Of a stretch of DNA of 64,000 nucleotides, positions 10,886-21,305 are shown piece after piece. A program made the translations under genes and the position numbers. The notes below the pieces were generated by a model. The model was not told where the DNA came from, did not search any database, and saw nothing but the letters and a program-made list of their open reading frames with translations. Position 1 is the stretch's first letter, and the number at the start of each line of letters is the position of its first letter. The DNA is from Dichetophora obliterata (Eukaryota; Arthropoda; Insecta; Diptera; Sciomyzidae), in assembly GCA_963920525.1 (NCBI GenBank), contig OY986440.1:13292680-13356679 (forward strand), written 5' to 3'.

Positions 10886-11178
10886 GTGAGATATGTTTGG
10901 ATAAATAATACTGGTCAACAAATTTCGTATCTGGTAAACCCATTATCATTCCTATATGTACTCTTAACCCTGGTTTCAAATTTGTACTCAGTTTCCTCCT
11001 ATATTGTAGCATTTTCAATATACAGGGTGTTTTACGTTTTTGGAGCGTGTCTAGTTTTATTGATCTAGAATCTTGACTACTCACCATAATATAAAAAATA
11101 TTATTTTGCATTTTAATAAAAATATCAGCTTTTCAATCGTGTCATGTGTTGTAACGGAGCAAAAATTTTGAGATTATT
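10885..11178. repeat. Left arm of a diverged inverted repeat (right arm about 12,785-13,095)
   Basis: About 290 bases that reappear in reverse complement at 12,785-13,095. Paired landmarks include GGGTTTACC against GGTAAACCC, ACCCTGGTTTCAAA against TTTGAAACCAGGGT, the CGTTTTTGG/CCAAAAACG block, and GAGCAAAAATTTTGAGATTA at the inner edge. Divergence is visible, so the arms are old. The left arm ends exactly where a LINE 3' tail begins, which implies the LINE inserted into it. Confidence 0.65.
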
Positions 11179-11660
11179 TTATTTTATTTATTTATTTCAT
11201 GTATATAATCGAAGCCAATTAAGGCCAATATGATTACAAGTAAATGACTGTACAAGTAAGTCTAAGTTTATATTTTATATTAAAAATGTATACTAATTTA
11301 TATTATAGTTTTATGTTCAATATGATGTAGTACATTTATTTTTCTATTTTAATGCAAATAAAGTTGTGAAAACCCTAAATCTAAGACCCCTAATTACTTA
11401 ATTTTTTACAAGACAACTCCTAGATCAGAAGGAATAAAACGTGCTGTTTATGTTTGAAAGTATTTGACGAGTCTAAAAATTGCTTAAAACTGTTAGGCAA
11501 AACGTTCCATACACGTGCAACCTTGATAAGAAATGAACGATAGATTTGTAGATACGAGGAATTAATATTTGTGTTTCTTCGAGACCTAGTAAAACTAAAT
11601 AAATTCCAAAGATAAATAGGAGTTTTAGTTTTAATAATTTTGTAAAATAGAAAAATTTTA
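11179..11660 (-). pseudogene. LINE 3' fragment (reverse transcriptase C-terminus)
   Basis: The minus strand encodes a stretch ending in RSFLIKVARVWNVLPNSFKQF, the typical C-terminal signature of LINE reverse transcriptases (…R..LWN.LP…). A stop and an untranslated region follow, then a TAAA-repeat tail, seen on the plus strand as ATTTTATTTTATTTATTTATTT at 11,173-11,197. The upstream RT domains are missing, so this is a 5'-truncated insertion, the usual outcome of target-primed reverse transcription. It is inserted in the arm of an inverted-repeat element. Confidence 0.65.
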
Positions 11661-11661
11661 C

Positions 11662-11990
11662 AAAGAAGCAACTAGAACAGATGGCAACCTTGGTAGAGTT
11701 GATGGCGGTGATCTATAAAATGACCTACTGCTTTAAAATGTCATATGATTAGCAGCCATACAATTCATAAGAATGAATTCCAAAAATCTGCACATTCATA
11801 TACTAATTTAAACAGTGAGTTGATCACAGCTTAATCACTCAAAGACTACTGAAGAGGAAAATGTAGCGATTTCCGAAACAGACTGTCTAGTCAGCTAAGT
11901 GATTTACTCTATACAGAGTTGTTGTTGTTGTTGTTGTTGCCTTCTTAAAAACTTACTTGATCTAAAGCTCACAATTTTAATTCATGTAAT
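11662..11990. repeat. 300-bp dispersed repeat, copy A
   Basis: Begins AAAGAAGCAACTAGAACAG and ends TTAATTCATGTAAT. A near-identical direct copy lies at 12,242-12,540, and the second half recurs at 21,306-21,455. This copy has an expanded GTT microsatellite (about 11,919-11,939) and an extra short block after GGCGGTGA relative to copy B. No coding capacity and no terminal repeats were recognised. Confidence 0.75.
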
Positions 11991-12241
11991 TATTTAATAG
12001 ATCATAAAAACTAATTAACTTAACTATGGCGGAGCACGGCCAAAATAAGTTTAATTAATGTCAAATTAATTAAATAATCTAATATTGATCGATTTTCGGT
12101 CAGTCATGTGTAATTGAACATTTGGTTGCGAAAATAGCCACCTTTCAGTTAGAACACTAGCTTCTGGCGAAGCAAAAACTCGTTTCATTTCTATGGCGCA
12201 TTTCGACAAACTATCGAACACCAATGAATATTGAAATAAAT

Positions 12242-12540
12242 AAAGAAGCAACTAGAACAGATGGCAACATTGGTAGAGTTGATGGCGGTGACCTACTGCT
12301 TTAAAATGTCATATGATTAGCAGCCATACAATTCATAAGAATGAATGCCAAAAATCTGCACATTCATATACTAATTTAAACAGTGAGTTGATCACAGCTT
12401 AATCACTCAAAGACTACTGAAGAGGAAATTTACGAAACAGACTGTCTAGTCAGCTAAGTGATTTACTCTATACAGAGTTGTTGTTGTTGCCTTCCTAAAA
12501 ACTTACTTGATCTAAAGCTCACAATTTTAATTCATGTAAT
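12242..12540. repeat. 300-bp dispersed repeat, copy B
   Basis: A direct copy of the 11,662-11,990 repeat, lacking a short block after GGCGGTGA and with a shorter GTT run. The 250 bases between the copies are unrelated AT-rich sequence. Both copies start and end at the same sequence, which indicates discrete element borders. Confidence 0.75.
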
Positions 12541-13095
12541 AGCAAAATTTATTTAAAAATTAATTTCTTTTAAAATTAAAAATTTAATTTATTTCGTTGG
12601 AAAAAAATTATCCAACGAAATATCAACAAATTTTGTATCTTTTGTAATTTAGCGGAGCTGTAATCGTTCAAATTTAAAATGTGTTTTTCATGTAAAAATA
12701 CACTTAGTTTTTTATAAATAACAGTTTTTTTTTTAATTCTTACTTTGGACAGTTGCAGCTCCGCTTCAACAAAAGATATAAAATTTGTTGATATTTCGTT
12801 ACATAATCTCAAAATTTTTGCTCCGCTACCGCACATGACACGAGTGGTTGATATATTGGTTGAAAAGCTGATATTTTTCTAAAATACAAAATAATATATT
12901 TTTTTTTATGGTAATTCAGATTCTAGATCAATAATACTAAACACTTGCCAAAAACGTAAAACACCCTTTATATTGAAAATGTTACAATATACGAGGAAAC
13001 TGAGCACAGATTTGAAACCAGGGTAAAAAGTACATATAGGAATGATAATGGGTTTACCGGATGCGAAATTTGTAGACTAGTATTATTTATTCAAA
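12541..13095. repeat. Right arm of the 10.9-13.1 kb inverted repeat, with hairpins
   Basis: The part from 12,785 is the reverse complement of 10,885-11,178. The part before it contains two nested palindromes: TTTCGTTGG…CCAACGAAA at 12,592-12,620, and a longer pair (about 12,620-12,662 against 12,750-12,793) with AGCGGAGCTG against CAGCTCCGCT. It looks like the core of a foldback-type element. Confidence 0.55.
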
Positions 13096-13144
13096 CATGT
13101 CTGAATATAAGAGTACTGCTATTATTTTGTTCGCAACTGTATAT

Positions 13145-14432
13145 ATGGGGCATTCCATAACAAATTTTCCACCAACATATTTTTCCCCCATAAAAGTTTT
13201 TTGTATGTTTCATTAGTCAAAAATATCTGATAAGTATATTTTTATTTATATATAAAACAATAAATTTTCGAAAAAATGTTTGTAATTTTACGTTTCTTTA
13301 AAAAAGGACCTTTTTTAATCGCGAAGATAGAAAAATTTGTCTTAAGGAAGACATGTGCGCCGTTTTCCTAGCTATCATGCGAAAAATAGAGATTTCCAAC
13401 ATATTGTTTTTTTTTAATTTGAACCTGATTATTTTTTTTTTCTTAAAAATAAAAGACATAACATGTTTCTTAATACTGGAATTTAAGAGTGGAAAAATTA
13501 ATTATAACGGAGTGATGATTTTTTTCAATCGCAACTTACACGTGCTTTTCTAAACTAGTTTACTTGTCTAAACTTGTCTATTGCTAAAAACGTTCCGGTG
13601 ACGTAGTCAAAAATGTGTTTTAACCTCTGCGGGTAAAATGGTCACATATGTGGACAAAAGTTTTTGTATTGAAATATTTTCTGATTTGTCGTTATGTCTT
13701 ACAAATATTGGCGCAATGGATAGAGAAAATACTCTCCCTCATAACCTTCCTTTTAATTTCTCAAATATGTCGCGTAAAAACTCTTCTATGTCTGGAAAGT
13801 AAAAAAGTGTTAATAAATAAAGTATTTATTATAAAAAAGTACAATATGTCCATATATGAGCACATTTAAAAACTATTGCTCCAAAAAAAATATTAATTTT
13901 TTTTTTGCAGAAATGTCTTAACTAGACCCTATTTAGTAAGAATAATACCTTAAAAATATTTTTTCATTGTATTTCTTGGTGCGGGATTGAAGAGGTTAAA
14001 TTCAAAGAGCGCTCTTGCAATTTATTTGACGTGATTCATTGCTCCGTACGTATTCAACTCTCCACTCTCAAAATCTACCAGTATTAAGAAAAATGTAATT
14101 TTAAAAAAAATAAAAATTAGATCCAAATTAAAAATAAATGCAATTTTTTGGAAACCTCTATTTTTCGCAATAAAAAAATAATATTAGTGAACATCATTCC
14201 AAAGCTAAGCAAAAGATGCACATGTCTTCTTTGGGACAAATTTTTCTATCAGTTATGACAGTATAAGCGATTAAAAAAAGGTCCGTAAAGGAACGTAAAA
14301 TAAAAAATTTAAACTCTTTCTTTTATATTGAAATAAAAAATACGTATAAAATATTTTTGACTTATAAACAATAAAAACAATAAAACTTTTATGAAAAAAA
14401 GTTGGTGGCAAATTTTTTATGGAACGCCCCAT
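13145..14432. mobile_element. Long-inverted-repeat transposon (foldback/MITE type)
   Basis: The ends are ATGGGGC[A/G]TTCCATAA…CCACCAAC inverted. The arms pair over about 340-360 bases (13,145-13,490 against 14,070-14,432) with moderate divergence; examples are GTTGGTGG…/…CCACCAAC and AGACATGTGC against GCACATGTCT. The flanks are TATA-like on both sides, so a TA or TATA target duplication is possible but ambiguous. No transposase is encoded. A second TTAA-flanked element sits in its centre. Confidence 0.75.
13624..13995. mobile_element. piggyBac-type MITE nested in the foldback element
   Basis: Bounded by TTAA at 13,620-13,623 and TTAA at 13,996-13,999. The ends are short inverted repeats, CCTCT[G/T]C on the left and the complement before the right TTAA. 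A TTAA target site is the hallmark of piggyBac elements. At 372 bases and without a transposase it would be non-autonomous. The short terminal repeat makes the superfamily call tentative. Confidence 0.5.
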
Positions 14433-15536
14433 ATATCTAGTATATAAAGTGATTATTTTAAGTTGACAAATACTTGACTATGACTAAATATTTCAACCAA
14501 ATTTTTGAAAATTGATTTCTTATATAAATTTTAAAAACAAAATACAAGATTAGAAGCGTTTCAGTTCCTATAATATATCTATATATATATATATTATAAG
14601 TAAATGTATAAATATATATAAGGGTGTATCTAATTATGCTTTTCTTGTTGAATACATTTGTAAAATACTAAATTTTGTTTGATCACGTATGTTGCTCAAA
14701 AATTCTCCTTCGAAATTTTAAATGGAATGTAACTGACTAACCGGTCAGTTTTTCGTATTACCAAAACTAAGTTTTTTCAGGATAACAGCTTTAGATCATG
14801 AGTTTACATGGAATATTAAAATTAAAGCCAAAATTATTTCCGGCAATGGCTTTATACTTTTATAGGGCATTGTTGCAAATGCGTTTTCAATGGTAGATGA
14901 TTTTGAGCACACCTTTAATATTATGATGTTGCAAATGCTTTACAACAGCTACTTCTTGTTAACATTTTACGTCGGACTGCTCTAAAATATTCCGAATTTA
15001 TACCTCCGTTTTTTTTTTTTGGTATTTTCTTTTTTAATTTTCCTTTCTAAAACTCTCTCTCCATTTTTTAGCACTTTGTTTTATTATAAATTAAATTTTT
15101 TGTAGCTAAATGTAAACAATGAAAACAGCTGTTCAATAAGAACTGTTCGGAAAGTTATGGTGGTTGTGTTTAAAGCAAAATTAAGACATTCATTCATAAT
15201 AGCGTTATGCAATAGGATGGGGTGTGCATATGAAACAGCCTTTTATTATAGCACATGCATGAATGTTGCAAATGCATATCAATGCTTTTTGTTTTTGTAA
15301 AAGTTTATTATTTTGCATTTGCAACGATGCAACAAGATCGTGAACTGCCCTTATGTTTATTTTTAAAGATTAAACTGATCATAATAGCTTATTTTATAAT
15401 GCTATAAAATGTTATAATTATTGAAAAATAGTTAACCTGTGTACATTAGACCGTTCCAAAAAAAAGTGCGTCACACATCATCGAATCCGAAGCATTTTTG
15501 GCCGAACATAGAATAAATAAGAATTTATTTCATGTT
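14433..15536. other. No gene; possible short TIR element about 14,864-15,354
   Basis: AT-rich with a TA microsatellite near 14,577-14,597. AGGGCATTGTTGCAAATGC at 14,864 and GCATTTGCAACGATGCAACA...CTGCCCT at 15,316-15,351 are partly complementary, suggesting a decayed MITE of about 490 bases. No open reading frame of note. Confidence 0.4.
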
Positions 15537-15949
15537 TGTAGTGTTGTGTACATTTTATAGTAACTATGTACATGTCGATAACATAACTCTATTGTAGGCA
15601 AGTGATTACATTTAAGTAGTTATTTAGGTTCCACACTTTGTGGCAGTTAAGCTATTTATAACTTGGTACTCCAATTTCTCTCTTGCTCTCTATCTCTCTC
15701 TCCTACTTAGTATAAGTATTTCAATGTACAATCAAAAGCAAAAACAACAATGGTAGAATCCGTTATTCTTATGTACGTGATTTTAATTATAAGCGAAGTT
15801 TGTGAAGCAAAGCGACTCACTCATCAATTGTACAGTGACGCTGCCAGTTTAGCTTTAAAGAAAAAAAAACAAATAAAGAATTGAAGATTAAAAAAATAAA
15901 AATTAACTCTATAATTCTCCATTTATTTAGTATACCACAGTATACTACA
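15537..15949 (+). repeat. 5' LTR
   Basis: Starts TGTAGTGTTGTG and ends TATACTACA. It contains a CT-rich run (TCTCTCTTGCTCTCTATC) and an AATAAA motif in the AAACAAATAAAG block, a plausible polyadenylation signal. Compared with the 3' LTR it lacks the 8-base CTATGTAC-like duplication and differs at a handful of sites. Confidence 0.93.
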
Positions 15950-15950
15950 G

Positions 15951-15963
15951 TGGCGACGAGGAT
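15951..15963 (+). other. Primer-binding site
   Basis: TGGCGACGAGGAT begins one base after the 5' LTR. The leading TGG is the expected complement of a tRNA 3' CCA. The first seven bases (TGGCGAC) match the start of primer sites described for tRNA-Arg-primed fly elements; the rest does not, so the tRNA identity is unsure. Confidence 0.65.
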
Positions 15964-16018
15964 AAAAAAATAAATTAAAGTTGTGGGAAAGAAATCATAA
16001 TTGTGATTTAATAAAGCA

Positions 16019-16657
16019 GTGGAAATGAGCGCTCCATTAATCGGAAAAGTTCCTTGCTTTGACCATTCACTAAACCTGTGGTCAGTGTTCCAACAGCAGC
16101 TCACGCAGTTCTTAGTGGCAAACGACATAAAAGAAGAACTAAAGAAAAAAGCTATTCTTTTGACGGCAATTTGTGAGACGTCGTATATTTTGTTGCAAAA
16201 TTTGGTGAGTCCGGCACAGTTGGAAGCAACAACGACAACATTCGATCAATGTGTGGAGGCGATGAAAAAACACTTCACACCACCTACAGCGGGGTTTGCG
16301 GAGCGTTACAAATTTTATAACGCAACAAAGACAGCAACTGAGTCAATAAATGAATGGGCTGTAAGAGTGCGATCGCTGGCGGTGAACTGTAATTTTGGTT
16401 CGGATTTGGAGACGGCTATTCGGGACAAGTTTGTTATGGGGTTGGAAAAGGGTCCAGCCAGAGACAAAATATTCTTGGAGGAGGTGTCTATCAAGTTTGA
16501 CAAGGTGGTGAAGATTGCGAATAGTGCGGAGTACGTGAAACACCAGTATGATGTTGTGGATGTGAAACAAGAACCGCAGATAAATTACATCAACAACAAA
16601 AAGAGGGGTGATGGTAAAAAAGACGCAGCTAAGCAACAAAAGCATGAGAAAGGCTAG
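16019..16657 (+). pseudogene. Gag (capsid part), truncated by an in-frame stop
   Basis: The ATG at 16,019 opens a 212-codon frame with a capsid-like region containing W-rich and hydrophobic segments (INEWAVRVRSL). It stops at TAG (16,655-16,657). Immediately after the stop the same frame continues with two zinc knuckles, CKVCGYKNHKSEKC and CNQCKEKGHLKKMC, the nucleocapsid. The TAG therefore splits Gag and probably replaces a CAG glutamine codon, given the CAG CAG that follows. Gag would assemble the virus-like particle and bind element RNA. Confidence 0.85.
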
Positions 16658-17467
16658 CAGCAGTGTAAAGTGTGTGGGTATAAAAATCATAAGAGTGAGA
16701 AATGCAAATTTAAGAATTATAAGTGTAACCAATGTAAAGAAAAGGGACATTTAAAAAAAATGTGTAAATCACAAAATTTTAATTTTATAGATAATAATGA
16801 TTTATCTATGTTTTCTATTACTAGCCCCGATGATGGTCCTATTAAAATTGAAATTTATGTCGATGGTAAACCTTTTGTAATGGAATTGGATACTGGCTCG
16901 GAGAACAACGTAATCTCAGAAGACACTTATAAACAATTTTTCGGAAACCGTGAAATTAAAAAGGTAGATATGTTGTTGAAAGCATATAATGGTGCTCATA
17001 TAATACCTATTGGTGAGTGTGACGTAACAGTAAAGTACAAAAATAAAATCAAATGCATTCCAATAATGGTGATCCAAAATGGCGGTCCACCACTACTTGG
17101 AAAGAATTTTGTAAGGGCGTTTAATCTAAAAATTTGTGATTTAAATTATTCGTCACCGTGTTTGATGACAAGGGAGAAAATATTTTCCGAATTTGCAAAT
17201 TTATGGGATGGCGGTTTAGGTTCATTTAAATTGAGTAAAGCGGTTTTAAAAGTGAAAGATGATGCTGTGCCAAGATTTTTCAGGCCTAGGCCACTACCTA
17301 TTGCATTTAAAAATAAAGTTGAGTCGGAAATTGATAACTTGGTGAAATTAAAAGTTTTGCAACCGGTAAAGTACAGTGAATGGGGTACACCAATAGTACC
17401 CGTATTAAAAAAAATGGTAGCATTCGGATTTGCGGGGACTATAAGGTTACGCTTAATCCTCATTTAA
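16658..17467 (+). pseudogene. Gag nucleocapsid, protease and start of reverse transcriptase
   Basis: Same frame as Gag. Two CCHC knuckles lie at about 16,664-16,770. An aspartic protease with the active-site triad DTGS at 16,889-16,900 (context VMELDTGSENNVIS) and the flap/LLGKNF region follows. The start of reverse transcriptase comes next, with SEWGTPIVPVLKK. The frame is lost in a run of A residues at about 17,407-17,414 and continues in the next frame. A same-frame Gag-Pro-Pol organisation is inferred for the intact ancestor. Confidence 0.85.
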
Positions 17468-18684
17468 TGGTGGATAAATATCCTTTACCTCGGATAGAGG
17501 AAATATTTGCAAAACTGCATGGCGGAGAGGAATTTTCTAAGCTAGACTTGAGTATGGCCTATCAGCAAATTGAATTAGATGAGGAGTCGAGGAAATTTAC
17601 GACGATTTCTACGTCTAAAGGTCTCTTCCAATATACGCGGTTAATATATGGATTGGCTTCGGCCCCAGCAATTTTTCAAAGAATAATGGATACCTTATTG
17701 TCTGGTCTGGAGGGTGTCGTTGTTTTATTGGATGACATATTGATCAGTGCGGGTAACAGAAAACTGCATTTGGAACGACTGTTTAATGTTTTAAAAATTT
17801 TAAGCGAGGCTGGGTTTAAATTGTCCCCAGGAATATGTGAATTTTTTGCTAAAGAAATTAAATATTTAGGTCATGTTATTGACCAAAATGGGTTGCGGAT
17901 GAACCCAGAAAAAGTTATGGACATTTCAAGTATTCCTGATCCGAAAAATGTGAAGGAACTTCAATCTTTTTTGGGAGTTGTAAATTTTTACAGGCGTTTT
18001 ATCCCTGAAGTATCGACTTTGCTATATCCATTACATTTGCTATTAAAGGCTGATTCTAGATTTGAATGGAACGATAAGTGTACAGCAGCAGTCGATATTT
18101 TAAAAAAGCACATACTGGGGGGAAATTGTTTGGCGCATTTTAATGCAGATTTTAGGACAAAGGTCACGGTGGATGCAAGTCCAGTCGGAGTAGGAGCCGT
18201 ATTATCGCAAATTGACGAAAAGGGGGTAGAAAGACCGATAGAATTTGCTTCCAGATCCTTAAACGATACGGAGAAAAGGTATTCTCAGTTGGATCGGGAA
18301 GCAGTGGCAATTTTATTTGGAGTAACCAAATTTAACCAGTATTTGTACGGTCGAAAATTTACCTTGGTGACCGATAATAAACCTCTACATTATATCCTAG
18401 GCCCAAAAAAGGGAATTCCATTAATGGCTTCTAGTCGATTGCAACGAATCGCACTGACATTGTCAGGTTACCAGTTTGACGTTTTGCATATCAAGTCTAA
18501 GGGCAATATTGCGGATTATTTTTCAAGATACCCGAAGGGTTCGGTGTCCTCTAATCAGTTTCCGTGTAATGTTTATGTAAATTTCATACAAGAACTTAAC
18601 ATTGACAAGGAGTTTTTAAACTTTGAGACCATATGTAGTGAGTCAAAAAAAGATTCCACCCTGCAAAAAGTAAAAAATTTTTAG
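17415..18684 (+). pseudogene. Reverse transcriptase and RNase H of the gypsy element
   Basis: Reverse transcriptase motifs in order: RICGDYKVTLNPHL, FSKLDLSMAYQQIELDE, FTTISTSKGLFQYTRL, YGLASAPAIFQRIMD and the catalytic LLDD (aspartates at 17,731-17,736) where most relatives have YLDD or YVDD. Then FLGVVNFYRRFIP and an RNase H domain with TVDASPVGVGAVLSQ, SRSLNDTEKRYSQ-LDREA, VTDNKPL and ADYFSRYP. A stop appears at 18,682-18,684 in a short T run, and the protein similarity resumes one frame over. The RT-RNase H order without an intervening domain is typical of Ty3/gypsy. Confidence 0.9.
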
Positions 18685-18686
18685 AG

Positions 18687-19361
18687 TCTGGTTGGCCTGC
18701 CAAGTGTTCGGATAAGGATTTAATGCCATATTTTTTGAAACGAAATGAGTTGTCAGAAGAGTTTGACTGTCTGTTCTGGGGTTATCGAGTTATCGTGCCT
18801 AATAGTTTAAGAAAAAATATGGTCGATTTTTTACATGCATCCCATATGGGCATAGTTAAGATGAAAGCCATGGCCCGTGAATGTTGTTGGTGGCCAAATC
18901 AGAGCAACGATTTGGAAGAGGCTGTAAAACAATGTGAACCTTGTCTCATGACACGTTCAAATCCAGTTCAGCAACAGTTGATTCCCTGGCCACGATCGGA
19001 TGAGGTGTGGTCAAGAATTCATATTGATTTTTTTGGGCCATTTTTAAAACGATGGTGTTTGGTAGTGGTGGACAGCTCCAGTAAGTGGTTGGAATGCATT
19101 GATATGGGAACCAATACGACTAGCAGTGCGGTAATTGCCGTGTTAAGAACAATGTTTGCTCGTTTTGGGTTGCCAAAAATTTTGGTTTCTGACAATGGAA
19201 CGGCTTTTGTCTCAAAAGAATTTGAGATATTTCTACGAACGAACGGTATTGAACATGTTACGTCACCGGTGGGAAATCCCGCCACCAATGGGCAGGCGGA
19301 AAACTCCGTCAAAACAATAAAAAACGCTCTTAAAAGAAAAAAAAAAATATTACAAGGGTAG
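18687..19361 (+). pseudogene. Integrase of the gypsy element
   Basis: The zinc-binding HHCC module is present (HASHMG…CEPCLMTRS). The core carries the catalytic triad: D in IHIDFFGPF, D in LVSDNGTAF (about 19,189-19,195) and E in NGQAENSV (about 19,297). The frame ends at 19,359-19,361 just after KRKKKILQG. The segment expected next (the rest of the core helix region and the FKRDLR-type stretch) is missing, and a C-terminal domain appears only a few bases later in another frame. An internal deletion has removed it. Integrase would insert the DNA copy into the host genome. Confidence 0.9.
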
Positions 19362-19377
19362 TAAAAATACTCTTTTT

Positions 19378-19773
19378 AGATCAAATGAAGATGTAATTGT
19401 AAAAAATTATTCCGTACCAGGAAAAGTTTCGTGGACGAAAGGTTTAATAATAAGGAAAATTGGAAAACAAACATACACTGTTAAAACTGATTGCGGCAAG
19501 ATATGGAAAAGACATGCAAATCAGATTTTATCCTGTTGTAAACCCGAATCCACTAGTATAGAAATTCCTAGTACGATTCTGGATCCGTTGCACAAATTTT
19601 CGACCGGTATTCAGGATGATGTTACAGAAGGTTTACCAGAATCAGTCAATAACAATGAAGTGGAACAAGAAACAGAAAACAATAACGAAGAACAGAATAA
19701 ATCAGTAAACACTGAAATTAATGAAATACAAAGAGTAAGATATAATTTAAGAGAAAGAAAAGCTAAAGCTTAA
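19378..19773 (+). pseudogene. Pol C-terminal domain fragment
   Basis: Open in one frame to TAA at 19,773. NYSVPGKVSWTKGLIIRK, TYTVKT and IWKRHANQI match the SH3-like C-terminal domain of Ty3/gypsy integrases (…G.V…W.RH.NQ…). An acidic, N/E-rich tail and RVRYNLRERKAK follow, the usual end of such polyproteins. It is joined directly to the truncated integrase core by a deletion with a frame change. Confidence 0.75.
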
Positions 19774-19876
19774 TTTAAATTTCAAATTTATGTAAATTTT
19801 GCTCTCATACCTTGGATTTTTGTAAAATTTAAAATTTAATATTACAAAATATGTATATGTGATGAGAAGCAAATTT

Positions 19877-19885
19877 AGGAGAGGG
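19877..19885 (+). other. Polypurine tract
   Basis: AGGAGAGGG lies four bases before the 3' LTR, the normal position of the primer for plus-strand DNA synthesis. The four-base spacer (TAGT) is slightly unusual; the LTR start is fixed independently by the target duplication. Confidence 0.7.
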
Positions 19886-19889
19886 TAGT

Positions 19890-20310
19890 TGTAGTGTTGT
19901 GTACATTTTATAGTAACTATGTACATGTCGATAACATAACTCTATTGTAGGCAAGTGATTACATTTAAGTAGTTATTTAGGTTCCACACTTTGTGGCAGT
20001 TAAGCTATTTATAACTTGGTACTCCAATTTCTCTCTTGCTCTCTATCTCTCTCTCCTACTTAGTATAGGTATTTCAATGTACAATTAAAAGCAAAAACAA
20101 CAATGGTAGAATCCGTTATTCTTATGTACCTATGTACGTGATTTTAATTATAAGCGAAGTTTGTGAAGCAAAGCGACTCACTCATCAATTGTACAGTGAC
20201 GCTGCCAGTTTAGCTTTAAAGAAAAAAAACAAATAAAGAATTGAAGATTAAAAAAATAAAAATTAACTCTATAATTCTCCATTTATTTAGTATACCACAA
20301 CTATACTACA
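19890..20310 (+). repeat. 3' LTR
   Basis: 421 bases, starting TGTAGTGTTGTG and ending ACTATACTACA, followed by ATGTT. It carries an 8-base duplication (CCTATGTA/CTATGTAC, near 20,127-20,137) that the 5' LTR lacks, and otherwise nearly identical sequence. Confidence 0.93.
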
Positions 20311-20568
20311 ATGTTAAATAATTCATTTAAAATTTAATGAATTATTTATAAGGAAGAGCTGTATAAACAGAAAGAGTTTTAGTATAATAAGTTGTTTAAT
20401 AGTACCCTAATTCGAGAGATTATACAGTTTTATTGGACTAACTAGACAAGTTGGATGAATTAAGATTAATTCCATGAATGCTTTACCTAACAAAATATTC
20501 AAAAATAAAATTAATGGGCCAGGAAAATTTTGATTTTCAAAAATCAATTATTTTCCTGTGTCGGACAC

Positions 20569-21305
20569 CAGGGATGGCCATGATTACAAATCACGATTAC
20601 TGATTATGATTACATGTATTCAGATTGCACAGATTACTTGATTTTTCTAAATATTCAGAAAAATCACATTGAAAACCAAATAAAAATACTTTCAATTAAG
20701 TAATCATAGTAAGGTAATTACATGCGATTATAAAAAATAAAGTAATCATGCAAGGTGATAACATGAAAAAAATTAAGTAATCGTAACATGGAGTTACATG
20801 GTTTTTTAATAAATCAAGTGGTCAGTAATCAGACCCAGCTTTCGGTGATGACCGATTACTTCTCGTCAGACAAAAAATTCAAAATTTGTATGTAATCTTA
20901 TTATTCCAGTAAATGCTATTTACCATAAATACAATATTTTCTTCAGCAGCTATAAGTGAAGCAAATATAAGTGCTGTTAATGTTTGTAAGATTGGTTTTG
21001 TTAAAGAAGTGGTAACAATAATGCTCAGAAACCTTTTCTGTATTTTACTTGTCTCAGTTTTACAGTTGAGCGACATATATAAAAACAGATATAAAACAAT
21101 ATATTAGTAAAAGTAAACCTTGCATGATTACTTTATTTTTTATAATCGCATGTAATGTACCTTACCATGGTTACTTAATTGAAAGTATTTTTATTTGGTT
21201 TTCAATGTAATTGTTCTGAATATTTAGAAAAATCAAGTAATCTGTGTAATCTGAATACATGTAATTCTAATCAGTAATCGTGATTTGTAATCATGGCCAT
21301 CCCTG
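20569..21305. mobile_element. hAT-like palindromic MITE
   Basis: 737 bases with terminal inverted repeats of about 195 bases. The ends are CAGGGATGGCCATGATTAC and the complement ending GGCCATCCCTG. Ends beginning CAGGG.TGG are characteristic of hAT elements. No 8-bp target duplication is visible (TCGGACAC before, ACCACAGC after), so one flank has probably been lost or recombined. It carries no transposase; the short frames in the middle are incidental. Confidence 0.75.

Larger units (their letters stand above)
15537..20310 (+). mobile_element. Ty3/gypsy LTR retrotransposon, full length but defective
   Basis: 4,774 bases flanked by an exact 5-bp target duplication, ATGTT (15,532-15,536 and 20,311-20,315). 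The LTRs are 413 and 421 bases and start TGTAGT and end ACTACA. They differ by a few substitutions and one 8-base duplication, so the insertion is recent. Gene order is Gag, protease, reverse transcriptase, RNase H, integrase, which places it in Ty3/gypsy. No envelope frame was found. The internal region has a stop in Gag, frameshifts in A and T runs, and a deletion after the integrase core. This copy could not make its own proteins intact, although the LTRs look usable. Confidence 0.93.

Noticed and set aside
16343..16750. 135-codon minus-strand frame
   Set aside because: Antisense to Gag; no domain.
19019..19312. 97-codon minus-strand frame
   Set aside because: Antisense to the integrase core.
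15951..19773. Envelope gene in the gypsy element
   Set aside because: No frame with signal peptide and membrane segment between integrase and the 3' LTR; only the Pol C-terminus and an acidic tail are there.
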